This document shows positions 39,369 through 46,908 of a stretch of DNA of 64,000 nucleotides, one piece after another (within the stretch, counting starts at the first letter, position 1; each line of letters starts with the position of its first letter). The stretch spans positions 2,666,001-2,730,000 of the forward strand of contig NZ_CP110012.1 of the NCBI RefSeq assembly GCF_025947365.1. Reading direction: 5' to 3'. The position numbers were made by a program, and so were the translations under genes. The notes beneath the pieces were generated by a model that saw nothing but the letters and a program-made list of their open reading frames with translations, was not told the DNA's origin and did no database searches. The DNA is from Flavobacterium sp. N502540 (GTDB lineage: Bacteria; Bacteroidota; Bacteroidia; Flavobacteriales; Flavobacteriaceae).

Positions 39369-39497
39369 TTTCTGTTCCAGAATGAATGTTATTTTTCTGA
39401 AGGTTCAAAGATAAAGTTATCCGGACTAAAAGCCTTAATTTCAAAGATAAAAAAACATCTCATAGAAATGTCTTTTTTGTCAGATATTATATTCAAA

Positions 39498-40388
39498 TTA
39501 GAAAGGGATTTCAAGTTTATATCCTTTGCCGCGTACAACAACTATTTTGATGTTCGGATCATTTTCCAGTTTTTTTCTAAGTTTTGATATGAACATATCC
39601 AGACTACGGCCCACAATAACGCCTTCATCTTCCCATATCTCTTTTTGCAGTCGGCTTCTCTCTATGGTTTTGTTGGGTGACAATGCAAAAATGAGCAATA
39701 CACGAGTTTCTGTAACGGTCAGGTCTATTGTCTTTTCATTGATGATAAGCTTGCGATCATTTGCATTGAACAACACTGAACCTAAAGTGAATATAGTGCT
39801 GTGCTGACTTTCGGGTATATGTTTTCGAGGTTTAACTGATTTCAAAAAAATAAATCCAACAAATGTTAAAAATGAAAGTCCCCCGATAAGATATCCGTTT
39901 TTTGCCGTAATAATGCCTGTTGGTTTAAATTTAATATTAATCCTGTAACAGGCTTTGGGTTGTTTTCTCCCGATGCAGGCTACAATATCATCTTTCTTAT
40001 TTTTTGAGATAGCGTATCCATAAGTTACGCTACCATTGTCACAATTAAGAACATTAACAATATAATTACTTGAGCCGGGAGCTTTGTCTAAAAAACGGCT
40101 GGTAATATTTAGTAGAGAATCTGGCTGAAAAGTAAAGTCATTTTCAAAATTGATTTGATATTCATTTTCGGCAATCTTTTTTACGGGAAGCACCCTTGAT
40201 GTATTGTCACCCGATTGTAAAAGTAGTTCATGACCGATCCTGCGGAGTAAAACTTCTCTTCTGGAAATATCAAAATCATTACCATCTCCCATATCCAAAG
40301 CCACACAGATTACAGAGATAGACAAGAATACTATTAGTGTAAACAGGTATCTGCGTTTTCCATAAAGAAGTTTTTGGCTATTAAGCAT
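39498..40388 (-). CDS. Membrane-tethered winged-helix regulator (OmpR-type domain at C-terminus)
   Basis: A 296-residue protein with two membrane segments, about residues 14-32 and 165-185. Residues 33-164 would be periplasmic and contain two Cys (VLNCDNG, VACIGRK) and a third (ACYRI). The C-terminus, about 200-296, is a winged-helix DNA-binding domain of the OmpR/PhoB type: FNANDRKLIINEKTIDLT, TVTETRVLLIFALSPNKTIER, and RSLDMFISKLRKKLENDPNIKIVVVRGKGYKLEI. There is no receiver domain. This is a one-component, ToxR-like transmembrane regulator, but with the DNA-binding part last instead of first. Divergent from 40526 with TTTACA repeats between. Confidence 0.8.
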   Translation of the reverse strand: MLNSQKLLYGKRRYLFTLIVFLSISVICVALDMGDGNDFDISRREVLLRRIGHELLLQSGDNTSRVLPVKKIAENEYQINFENDFTFQPDSLLNITSRFLDKAPGSSNYIVNVLNCDNGSVTYGYAISKNKKDDIVACIGRKQPKACYRINIKFKPTGIITAKNGYLIGGLSFLTFVGFIFLKSVKPRKHIPESQHSTIFTLGSVLFNANDRKLIINEKTIDLTVTETRVLLIFALSPNKTIERSRLQKEIWEDEGVIVGRSLDMFISKLRKKLENDPNIKIVVVRGKGYKLEIPF

Positions 40389-40403
40389 ATTGTCAATGTT
40401 TTA

Positions 40404-40430
40404 TTTACAAAGTTTACATTTTTATTTACA
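40404..40430. promoter_or_regulatory. Three TTTACA repeats between divergent genes
   Basis: TTTACA at 40404, 40413 and 40425 just upstream of the membrane-tethered regulator. Spaced direct repeats in a divergent promoter region may be a binding site for that regulator (inference). Confidence 0.35.
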
Positions 40431-40525
40431 ATTTAAATCTATTAAACCGAAAAATGTCAAAGTAATTTAGCCGTATAAACTTTAAAGAGAGAGATAACTA
40501 TGTTATTAATTAAACCAAAAAGAAC

Positions 40526-41074
40526 ATGAAAAAAATCATTTATGCGCTGATCTTATCGCTGGTTGTGGTAAGCGGACTGGTATTTGCGAATCGTGAAAAC
40601 AAAAGTGAAACTTCTAAAGAATTAACTCAAAAACCAATCTCTATTGCTGAGAGACAAATTGCATTGGAGAAATGGAAGACTACCCCAGATGGTATTGTAT
40701 TTAAAAAATGGGAAGAGTCTCCCGCAGGTAAAAAAGTGTATGCTAGTGAAGCTAAAATAAGAAAGTCCATTAATGATTATACCAAAATGGATGGAATTAT
40801 AACCTCACTTTCTCTTCCGCCTGACTCAAAATTAGGTTTCGGGATAATGGTAAGGATTAAAGGGGATGATTATATACTTAGTTTTGGGCCAGAAAACTTT
40901 AATGACGATGGATTTTGGCAATTACATGGTCTAAAAGTTAACGACAGAATAATTATAAAAAGCCATAGCGTATCGCATGCTCCTAAGTATTCTTACCCAA
41001 TACTATCGGGGGATTATGTAGAACGAGATGGTAAGGTAATTTATAAACGTGTAATTTCTAAAGACGGTTGCTAG
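40526..41074 (+). CDS. Secreted hypothetical protein
   Basis: 182 residues with a signal peptide (residues 1-21, ending GLVFA). I recognise no family. The mature part starts helical and charged (SIAERQIALEKWKTTPDGIVFKKWEESPAGKKV) and continues with beta strands including YILSFGPENFNDDGFWQLHGLKVNDRIIIKSH, which has the look of an OB-fold or small beta barrel. It ends with Cys. It is divergent from the transmembrane regulator at 39498, which may control it. Confidence 0.7.
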   Translation: MKKIIYALILSLVVVSGLVFANRENKSETSKELTQKPISIAERQIALEKWKTTPDGIVFKKWEESPAGKKVYASEAKIRKSINDYTKMDGIITSLSLPPDSKLGFGIMVRIKGDDYILSFGPENFNDDGFWQLHGLKVNDRIIIKSHSVSHAPKYSYPILSGDYVERDGKVIYKRVISKDGC

Positions 41075-41136
41075 TAAATAAATTACGAAAGACATTCAAA
41101 ATTTACGCTTTGTTGTGAGGGTCAATTTGAGAAATA

Positions 41137-41163
41137 AAAGCTTCAGAGAACTCTGAAGCTTTT
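41137..41163. terminator. GCTTCAGA-family bidirectional terminator
   Basis: AAAAGCTTCAGAG/CTCTGAAGCTTTT hairpin between convergent genes (40526 and endonuclease V), followed by GTCTTAGTACTTGAAAGCATTC, similar to the sequence after the hairpin at 37184. Confidence 0.8.
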
Positions 41164-41213
41164 GTCTTAGTACTTGAAAGCATTCAAATAACTATCCAGC
41201 TTATAGGTGATTT

Positions 41214-41744
41214 TTATAGAGTTGTTTGTGTTTCTTTTGTCAATCGGTCTAATTCTTTTAATAAGGTAGGGAATCTAAATTCTCCAGCCATACTTTCAAC
41301 TTTTGTAAATGCATCGTTTAAGTCAATACCAATTGAAGTAATAAAAAGTGGTTTTTTACTATCGCCTCTAAATAAGCTTTTTTTGTCTTTGTTTAGCGAT
41401 GCGAAATTAGTTTTGGCTACACCAATTATTGGAATTTTCTCGTTTAGTTTTTCATATAGATATCCTCCTAAACCATATTTTTTATCATCATCCAGATAAA
41501 TATATCCATCAACAATAATAGCGTCAATATTTTCCAGATTCATCTTTTGTAGAAGACTTAAAATACATGGTAATTCTCTTCGATAAAATTCCCCTGGGAT
41601 ATAGTCTTCGATATTGTCAATTATTTCTGAATGTACTTTATAATCTTTGTCTTGATTCCATTGATTAAATTCAATACAAACGGTTTTGGCTTTTCCGTCA
41701 TAATAATAAGTGTCAAATGCTAAAAGCACAAAATTTTCTATCAT
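41214..41744 (-). CDS. Endonuclease V family protein
   Basis: A 176-residue homolog of endonuclease V, which nicks DNA (or RNA) next to deaminated bases such as inosine. The family core is visible: first acidic residue in LLAFDTYYYDG, the substrate-wedge region YIPGEFYRRELPCILSLL, the second Asp in AIIVDGYIYLDDDKKYGLGGYLYEKL, and IIGVAKTNFASLN followed by RGDSKKPLFITSIGIDLNDA. It is shorter than the 220-residue E. coli Nfi and has YIY in place of the usual HG after VDG, so it belongs to a divergent group. Single gene. Confidence 0.75.
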   Translation of the reverse strand: MIENFVLLAFDTYYYDGKAKTVCIEFNQWNQDKDYKVHSEIIDNIEDYIPGEFYRRELPCILSLLQKMNLENIDAIIVDGYIYLDDDKKYGLGGYLYEKLNEKIPIIGVAKTNFASLNKDKKSLFRGDSKKPLFITSIGIDLNDAFTKVESMAGEFRFPTLLKELDRLTKETQTTL

Positions 41745-41854
41745 AATTCTATTGGTTTTATTGTATCAAAGGTATTTAATATGTGCGGTAATATTGGACT
41801 AATAAAATTTAAGCTATTGTTTTCTTGTATTTCTAAAGTGTAAAATTCCCCCGT

Positions 41855-41903
41855 TGGCGTGAGTGTTCCGCTTGTGAACACAACGAGATGTTGACAAAGA
41901 GGG
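41855..41903. repeat. Dispersed intergenic repeat, copy 2
   Basis: GGCGTGAGTGTTCCGCTTGT then GAACACAACGAGATGTTGAC and AAAGAGGG. It contains an inverted repeat GTGTTC/GAACAC. An open frame across it (41741-41959, minus) looks spurious. An IR ACCTGT...ACAGGT lies downstream at 41929-41958. The remaining intergenic sequence up to 42151 holds GATATTTG at about 42112, one base off a -7 box, before the peptide gene. Confidence 0.7.
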
Positions 41904-42151
41904 CTTAATTTAGTCTCAAAAAAAAAACCTGTAGTACCGGAACGTTGGGTACAGGTCATAAATATTTATTGAGGTTTTGAGAATAGGGGTATTCGTAAAT
42001 TGAAAAGCACTAATCATTACAATACACTGCTCCCTTGTTTTTATATCATTTTAGGATAATATGATATACATTAAAGATAATACAATATTACAACAAGAGA
42101 TAAAAACATGAGATATTTGCTACATTAATAGTTATAAAAAACATTTAAATT

Positions 42152-42325
42152 ATGAAAAAATTAAGTTTAAAAAATGCTAAAAGTATGCTTTCTAGAAGTG
42201 AGATGAAAGCTATTAATGGTGGAGGACCTATTGGTCAGAAAGGTTGTGGCGCCTGTTATAGTGCATATGATTGTGGATCAGGTTGTGATGCGTGCGATGG
42301 ACGTTCCTGTTTTACCTTTAAATAG
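42152..42325 (+). CDS. Double-glycine-leader, Cys-rich peptide (RiPP or bacteriocin-like precursor)
   Basis: A 57-residue peptide. The leader MKKLSLKNAKSMLSRSEMKA ends in INGG, the double-glycine site cleaved by C39-type peptidases during export, and matches the leader style of Bacteroidota natural-product precursors (basic LKNA..LSRxEMKxINGG). The remaining about 33 residues carry six Cys in GCGACYSAYDCGSGCDACDG plus RSCF, with Gly-rich spacing that suggests three disulfides. It is followed by a TlpA-like thioredoxin and a VKOR/DsbA-like fusion, enzymes suited to making or shuffling these disulfides. No ABC exporter with a C39 domain is present in the window. Confidence 0.75.
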   Translation: MKKLSLKNAKSMLSRSEMKAINGGGPIGQKGCGACYSAYDCGSGCDACDGRSCFTFK

Positions 42326-42424
42326 TTTTTAGTACTTCTTATGCAATAAATTAGACTTAAAAGCAGGGAATCTTATTGAATTAAGATTTCTTGTTTTTTT
42401 ATTAAAATTTTAAAATTAGTGCAC

Positions 42425-43612
42425 ATGAAATTAAAACTTTCAATTTTCTTTTTAGTTCTTCCATTTATAATGCTAGCACAGCATAGTTTTGTGCTAAATG
42501 GCGTCTGCTTCAAAAAAGCTAACAAGAAAAAAATTTATTTAACATATAAGATCAACGGCAAGAGTATTACTAAATCTTCAGAGATCTATAACAATAAATT
42601 TTTATTTAAAGGAGAAATTGATTTACCAGTTAAAGCAATTATTTGTACTGATTCTAGATTTTATATGACAAACTTAAATTCAAAAATATTTTATTTGGAG
42701 CCGTCTTCAATGAATGTTAAACTCGATATTGATGATTTGAATACTATAGTAATAAATGGTTCTAAAACGAACGATGAATTTTATGCATTACAAAATACAA
42801 CGGAAAAGGAAAAAATTCGCAAAAAAATTGATTCTATCAGAGAATTGAGTAGATTTTATTCTGTTAAAATGACTGCAACAAATGATAATTCTTTAAAAAT
42901 TCAATCTCAAAAGAGTTTAGATTCGCTGGATCAACAGTTGGATCAGTGGGTGGATCAAAATATAAAAATAAATAGGCAATCGGATTTTGAATTTATAAAA
43001 AAAAAGCCAAATTCATTTATAACACCTGACTTATTAGAGCACATATTAGCAGAAGAGGATAATCAAATTCCATATGATACAATTAAAAATTTATACGATA
43101 AATTAGGACCGGAAGTAAAAAAATCTTACAGCGGAAAACAATTGGCTGAAAAATTAAATTATTTTAAAAATAGTAGAATTGGAAGCTTAGCCCCTGATTT
43201 TAAAGTAAATGATCTGAATGATAACTTGTTGCAACTTAGCTCATATAAAAACAACAAATATGTGCTTCTTGATTTTTGGGCAAGTTGGTGTGGCCCTTGC
43301 AGAGAAGATTTTCCTTTTCTAAAAGAAATGTACTCTAAATATCAAGACAAAGGCTTTGAAATTATAAGTGTTGCAAAGGATGAAAAACTAGATTTGTGGA
43401 GAGCTACAATACAAAAAGAAAATGTTGAAAAATGGAAACATTTTTCAATCAAAGAAAACAAAAGTACAATTGAAAATACCTATGCAGTAACTGGAATTCC
43501 AGTAAAAATCTTAATCAATAAAGATGGGAATATCATCGGCAGATGGACAGGTAGCAGTGTAGAAATCAAAGCAGAAATTGAAAATATGATTACTGAAATA
43601 TTTCACAATTAA
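42425..43612 (+). CDS. TlpA-family thiol-disulfide oxidoreductase
   Basis: A 395-residue exported protein with a signal peptide (ends IMLAQ). Residues 25-240 form a beta-rich then helical domain of the DUF4369-like type commonly placed before thioredoxin in Bacteroidota, and residues 250-395 a thioredoxin/AhpC-like domain with DFWASWCGPCREDFPFLKEM (CGPC active site) and the cis-Pro in VTGIPVKILINKDG. It acts on disulfides in the periplasm. ATG at 42425 is used; an upstream GTG is in frame but adds only two residues. It is 99 bases after the Cys-rich peptide gene, in the same direction. Confidence 0.85.
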   Translation: MKLKLSIFFLVLPFIMLAQHSFVLNGVCFKKANKKKIYLTYKINGKSITKSSEIYNNKFLFKGEIDLPVKAIICTDSRFYMTNLNSKIFYLEPSSMNVKLDIDDLNTIVINGSKTNDEFYALQNTTEKEKIRKKIDSIRELSRFYSVKMTATNDNSLKIQSQKSLDSLDQQLDQWVDQNIKINRQSDFEFIKKKPNSFITPDLLEHILAEEDNQIPYDTIKNLYDKLGPEVKKSYSGKQLAEKLNYFKNSRIGSLAPDFKVNDLNDNLLQLSSYKNNKYVLLDFWASWCGPCREDFPFLKEMYSKYQDKGFEIISVAKDEKLDLWRATIQKENVEKWKHFSIKENKSTIENTYAVTGIPVKILINKDGNIIGRWTGSSVEIKAEIENMITEIFHN

Positions 43613-43933
43613 TAGATAGTATATACCAGATAATACCTTAAGATAATAAACAGTCACAAGCAAACTCTATTCATTTCTTATGCAAGAAATGATTTATTGA
43701 GAATTAAAACAATGTTCAAATATTCTTTATCAAACCTTAGTTAAATTATAAGATTTTTTATAAAGAAAACAATGAATGCAGAAGCTGTATAATAAGAGGA
43801 AATGTCGATGAGGACAATGTTCTTCAGCTTTTCTTTTAGTTATCCTCATATTTTGTACTTGACAGGAATAAAAAAATCATCGAAAAATTTAATAGTTGAG
43901 ATAAATACCTTTATTTAAAATTTTAATAAAAAA
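43613..43933. other. Intergenic region, no gene seen
   Basis: About 320 AT-rich bases between the TlpA-like and VKOR-fusion genes. I see no terminator, coding pattern or clean promoter box; the two genes may still be one unit. Confidence 0.4.
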
Positions 43934-45526
43934 ATGACCAACAAATTTAACTACCTATTCCAATACCTCGAAAAAGAAAACATCAATATTGACAAAGAAG
44001 AGTTTTTGTTTCAAAATCAATCGCATCCTGATTATCCTTCGGCTTTGGCAATTGTCGATACATTGAGTTTTTTTAATATTCAAAACGGTATGATTCGGGT
44101 TGAATTTGAAGATTTAGAATTGCTTCCAGAGCGTTTTATTGCCGAATTAATAGTAGAAAACAATAAGCCAACTCTAGAAACTACTTTTGTGCTTTTTGAG
44201 AAAAAAGAAACCGATTATTATTATACTGCTGAGAAAAAAGCTGTACCAATTACACAATCAGAATTAGAAAAAAGATGGAGAGGCATTGTACTTCTAGCTG
44301 AAAAATCAGAAACTACAGAAAAATCAAGAACTAAAAAGAAAAAGCTAACTTGGCTACTGCCTTTGTTTACCGCCATTTTGTTTCTAGTGTTTGTTTTTCG
44401 CACTCAAAATAGTTGGTTTGAATCGATGTTTTTCATTTTCCCTGTTTTAGGTATCTTGTTTTCGGTTGCCGCACTTAAAGACTTGTTTGGTACAAAAAGC
44501 GAAATGCTCAATAATTTTTGCAATCTTACCGCAACCACCAGTTGTAGCAGTGTAATCGATTCGAAAAAATGGAATTTGTTCAGCTATATCGATTTAAGTA
44601 GTTTGAGTATTGTTTTCTATACAACTCAACTGGTCGCCTTTTTTAGTTTTGTTTTGACCAATGCTACAGTTTCCTTTTTCAGTATCCAAAAAATCTTACT
44701 TTTCTGTGCTATTCCTGTAATTGTAATTTCCGTTTACTATCAAAAACAAATTGAGAAAAAATGGTGTCCAGTTTGTCTTGCCATCAGTACTATTTTGATG
44801 GCGGAATTGGGTTATTTGCATTTGTTTGTAGCAACTAATTTTAATTTTACATTATCATCAATTTTACTTTTGGGGTTTATTTTTACTTTGATAGCATTTG
44901 TTTGGGTACAATTAAAAAACACATTGTTAAAACATAAAGAGTTGAAAGAATTCCAGCTAAAAGGGAATCGGTTTATGAGAAACTATACCATTTTCAAAAA
45001 CTCATTGGTTTCGAAAGCGAGTGTTTCTTTGCCAGATACCCCAATCATTTTAGGAAATAAAGACAGCAAAACCGAGATTTCAATAATCAGCAGTCCCTTT
45101 TGTGGTCATTGCGAAAAAGCGCATGATTTATTAGAAGAAATAATTGCAACAAATTTAAATGATTTGAAAGTGAAAGTGTATTTCAATGCCGATTTTGAAT
45201 GGATGGACGAAGAACGGAAAAGGTTTCTTAGACGATTAATGACAATATATCTACAAGATGGTTCACAATCATTTGTAATAGCATTAGATACTTGGTTTAA
45301 AACAAAAGATTTACAGTCTTGGTTTCAATTGTATGGAAAAGATAGCGATGCTATTAAACTTGACCCAATATTCAACTTAAAAAATCAATGGTGCAAAGCC
45401 AATGCTTACACTTTTACCCCAAATATTTTTGTTAACGGTTTTGAATTTCCAAAATCATACGACCGAGAAAGTTTGCCCTATTTTATAAATGAATTAATTG
45501 AAGATGAAGAATTTGTGTTTGATTAA
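43934..45526 (+). CDS. C39-like / VKOR / DsbA-like fusion, disulfide-forming membrane protein
   Basis: A 530-residue membrane protein with three parts. Residues 1-120 resemble a C39 peptidase domain in the HPDYPSALAIVDTLSFF region but lack a catalytic Cys in the opening helix, so it may only bind leader peptides. Residues 135-330 hold about five membrane helices with the VKOR cysteines: NNFCNLTATTSC loop and the active KKWCPVCLAI. Residues 375-530 are a DsbA/thioredoxin-like domain with SSPFCGHCEKAHDLL. VKOR reoxidises the attached thioredoxin with quinone. Lying after the Cys-rich GG peptide and TlpA gene, it is likely to make the peptide's disulfides (inference). Confidence 0.8.
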   Translation: MTNKFNYLFQYLEKENINIDKEEFLFQNQSHPDYPSALAIVDTLSFFNIQNGMIRVEFEDLELLPERFIAELIVENNKPTLETTFVLFEKKETDYYYTAEKKAVPITQSELEKRWRGIVLLAEKSETTEKSRTKKKKLTWLLPLFTAILFLVFVFRTQNSWFESMFFIFPVLGILFSVAALKDLFGTKSEMLNNFCNLTATTSCSSVIDSKKWNLFSYIDLSSLSIVFYTTQLVAFFSFVLTNATVSFFSIQKILLFCAIPVIVISVYYQKQIEKKWCPVCLAISTILMAELGYLHLFVATNFNFTLSSILLLGFIFTLIAFVWVQLKNTLLKHKELKEFQLKGNRFMRNYTIFKNSLVSKASVSLPDTPIILGNKDSKTEISIISSPFCGHCEKAHDLLEEIIATNLNDLKVKVYFNADFEWMDEERKRFLRRLMTIYLQDGSQSFVIALDTWFKTKDLQSWFQLYGKDSDAIKLDPIFNLKNQWCKANAYTFTPNIFVNGFEFPKSYDRESLPYFINELIEDEEFVFD

Positions 45527-45548
45527 TTGTGGTTTAAACGGATTCCCT

Positions 45549-45635
45549 GCTGGCTTGAGCGTCCCGCTCATGAACACTACGAGATGTTGACAAAGAGGGG
45601 TGAAACAAAAAAGCTTCAGATTTCTCTGAAGCTTT
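45549..45635. repeat. Dispersed repeat copy 3 plus GCTTCAGA-family hairpin
   Basis: Bases 45549-45600 (CTGGCTTGAGCGTCCCGCTC, then ATGAACACTACGAGATGTTG and ACAAAGAGGGG) match copies at 32345 and 41855. A hairpin AAAAAGCTTCAGA/TCTGAAGCTTT follows at 45607-45635 and could end both the VKOR-fusion gene and leftward reading. A tRNA fragment follows eight bases later. Confidence 0.7.
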
Positions 45636-45642
45636 GTCTTAG

Positions 45643-45697
45643 TAGCGGGAACAGGACTCGAACCTGTGTCCGCCACGGCGGATATGAGTCCGACGAG
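45643..45697 (-). pseudogene. Degenerate initiator-tRNA 3' half, copy 1
   Basis: Bases 45643-45668 are identical to the 3' arm and T-arm of the intact tRNA at 48768-48840 (plus-strand TAGCGGGAACAGGACTCGAA then CCTGTG). The tRNA's variable region is replaced by the near-palindrome TCCGCCACGGCGGA, and similarity returns at TATGAGTCCGACGAG (anticodon arm). It lacks the D-arm and 5' acceptor arm and cannot be a working tRNA. The GIY-YIG remnant's stop codon abuts it. Confidence 0.75.
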
Positions 45698-45883
45698 TTA
45701 TAAGTTTAAGATAATATTTTTAATGAATTCTCTCCCTATTCCAGTTTTTAAATATTTCTCTCTTTTCATTGCCTCCGATTTAGAATTAAAAAAATCTGTT
45801 TTTGAAAACAAATAAACACTGACATTTCCCAGAAATATATACAAGTTAGTGGTTATTGTAGCGCTACACTCCAAAACAAACAT
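45698..45883 (-). pseudogene. GIY-YIG endonuclease C-terminal remnant
   Basis: The last 40 residues, KTDFFNSKSEAMKREKYLKT then GIGREFIKNIIL, match the end of small stand-alone GIY-YIG nucleases (EAMKREKxLKxGxGREFI). The N-terminal GIY and YIG strands and catalytic Arg/Glu region are absent; the upstream codons read as unrelated hydrophobic text. The stop codon at 45698-45700 directly abuts a tRNA-fMet 3' fragment. This fits a decayed nuclease that once sat beside a tRNA sequence. Confidence 0.6.
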
Positions 45884-45929
45884 ACAAATGAGCCAAAAGT
45901 TGATTCTAAAAATTTTGTCATAAAATTTG

Positions 45930-45944
45930 GTTTGTATTGCAAAC
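45930..45944 (+). promoter_or_regulatory. Operator-like inverted repeat before the 45981 gene
   Basis: GTTTG-tattg-CAAAC followed by TATATTTA, which resembles a -7 box. The same arrangement (TAGTTTG-tgttg-CAAACTA, then TTATTTAC) lies at 46857. It is a likely autoregulatory site for the winged-helix protein at 46549. Confidence 0.65.
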
Positions 45945-45980
45945 TACATTATATTTACAGAGTAAATTAATATCTTTTTT

Positions 45981-46544
45981 ATGGAAAAGGAAATCAAGTT
46001 GACACCACAACAGAGTTTGAAACTTATTACAGAAGTAATTAATCAAACAAAAGAAAACATCAAATCACATAGCTTTATATTTTTGCTTTGGGGTTGGACT
46101 TTGGCTACGGCAAGTATTCTTCAATTTTTGATTCAAACGAAAACTGATTTTGAATACTATTTTTTGCCATTCCCTATTTTGGTTGCTATTGCGTTACTAG
46201 TAACAATTAATTACAACCGAAATAAAACATCAGAAACTCATTTGAGTTTTTTCCTTAAAAAACTTTGGATGGCTTTGGCTTTTGGATTTATTACCATAGT
46301 ATTTGTAAGTGTATATCAAAAAATTGAACCCTTTACTTATACATTGATATTAGCTGCAATTGGCACAATAGTTTCGGGAATGGCAATGAAATTTAAACCG
46401 TTAATGTTTGGTGGTGTTTGTTTTCTTATTGCATCTGTTTGTTGTGTTTTTATTACAGACGAATTCAAAGTTTTGCTTCACGGTTTTGCAATTATTGCAG
46501 GTTATTTAATTCCGGGATACATACTTAAAAATTCAAAATCATAA
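45981..46544 (+). CDS. Multi-pass membrane protein, partner of a winged-helix regulator
   Basis: 187 residues with about six hydrophobic segments (from IFLLWGWTLATASILQFLIQ onward), following a short amphipathic N-terminus (LTPQQSLKLITEVINQTKENIKSH). This architecture is common in Bacteroidota in two-gene units with a PadR/MarR-like regulator immediately downstream; here the regulator ATG is 4 bases after the stop. Function unknown; possibly a membrane sensor or anti-regulator (inference). Confidence 0.75.
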   Translation: MEKEIKLTPQQSLKLITEVINQTKENIKSHSFIFLLWGWTLATASILQFLIQTKTDFEYYFLPFPILVAIALLVTINYNRNKTSETHLSFFLKKLWMALAFGFITIVFVSVYQKIEPFTYTLILAAIGTIVSGMAMKFKPLMFGGVCFLIASVCCVFITDEFKVLLHGFAIIAGYLIPGYILKNSKS

Positions 46545-46548
46545 TCGA

Positions 46549-46842
46549 ATGGCGGAGACTTTTGAGGAACTAGATCCTGTTTTGAATGCACCTGTACGTT
46601 TGGCTATTGTTTCTGCTCTTGTAAAAATGAAACAAGCTGATTTTGGTTATCTTCAAGAGATAACTAAAACAACACAAGGCAATTTAAGCCATCAGATAAA
46701 GAAACTAAATGAAGCAAAATATATTGAAGTAGAAAAAACATTTAAAGGAAACTATCCGCAAACAATTTGTAAACTAACAAAAACAGGGAAAAATGCCTTT
46801 GAAAATTACGTAGAAACAATAAAAAAATATTTGCATCTCTAA
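46549..46842 (+). CDS. Winged-helix transcriptional regulator
   Basis: A 97-residue MarR/ArsR-like regulator: LDPVLNAPVRLAIVSALVKM (first helices), then ADFGYLQEITKTTQGNLSHQ (recognition helix), then a wing KYIEVEKTFKGNYPQTICKLT and dimer helix. It follows the membrane protein gene by 4 bases. Matching inverted repeats before the operon (45930) and before the next gene (46857) suggest that it represses itself and the SGNH hydrolase gene. Confidence 0.87.
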   Translation: MAETFEELDPVLNAPVRLAIVSALVKMKQADFGYLQEITKTTQGNLSHQIKKLNEAKYIEVEKTFKGNYPQTICKLTKTGKNAFENYVETIKKYLHL

Positions 46843-46856
46843 TTTTTTTGCTTTTT

Positions 46857-46875
46857 TAGTTTGTGTTGCAAACTA
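46857..46875 (+). promoter_or_regulatory. Second operator-like repeat, before the SGNH hydrolase gene
   Basis: TAGTTTG-tgttg-CAAACTA, a perfect 7-bp inverted repeat. TTATTTAC follows at the place expected for a -7 box, 34 bases before the ATG. It shares the core GTTTGTnTTGCAAACTA with 45930. Confidence 0.7.
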
Positions 46876-46908
46876 AAATTATTTACAAACTAAAAATGTT
46901 TAATTATT

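Noticed and set aside
41741..41959. 72-residue minus-strand ORF
   Set aside because: It runs through a dispersed intergenic repeat; similar text appears in an ORF over the copy at 45549, so it is a translation of the repeat, not a gene.
45494..45676. 60-residue minus-strand ORF starting MADTGSSPVPATK
   Set aside because: The start reads through the tRNA T-arm and the rest through the hairpin and repeat; a typical false ORF over tRNA sequence.
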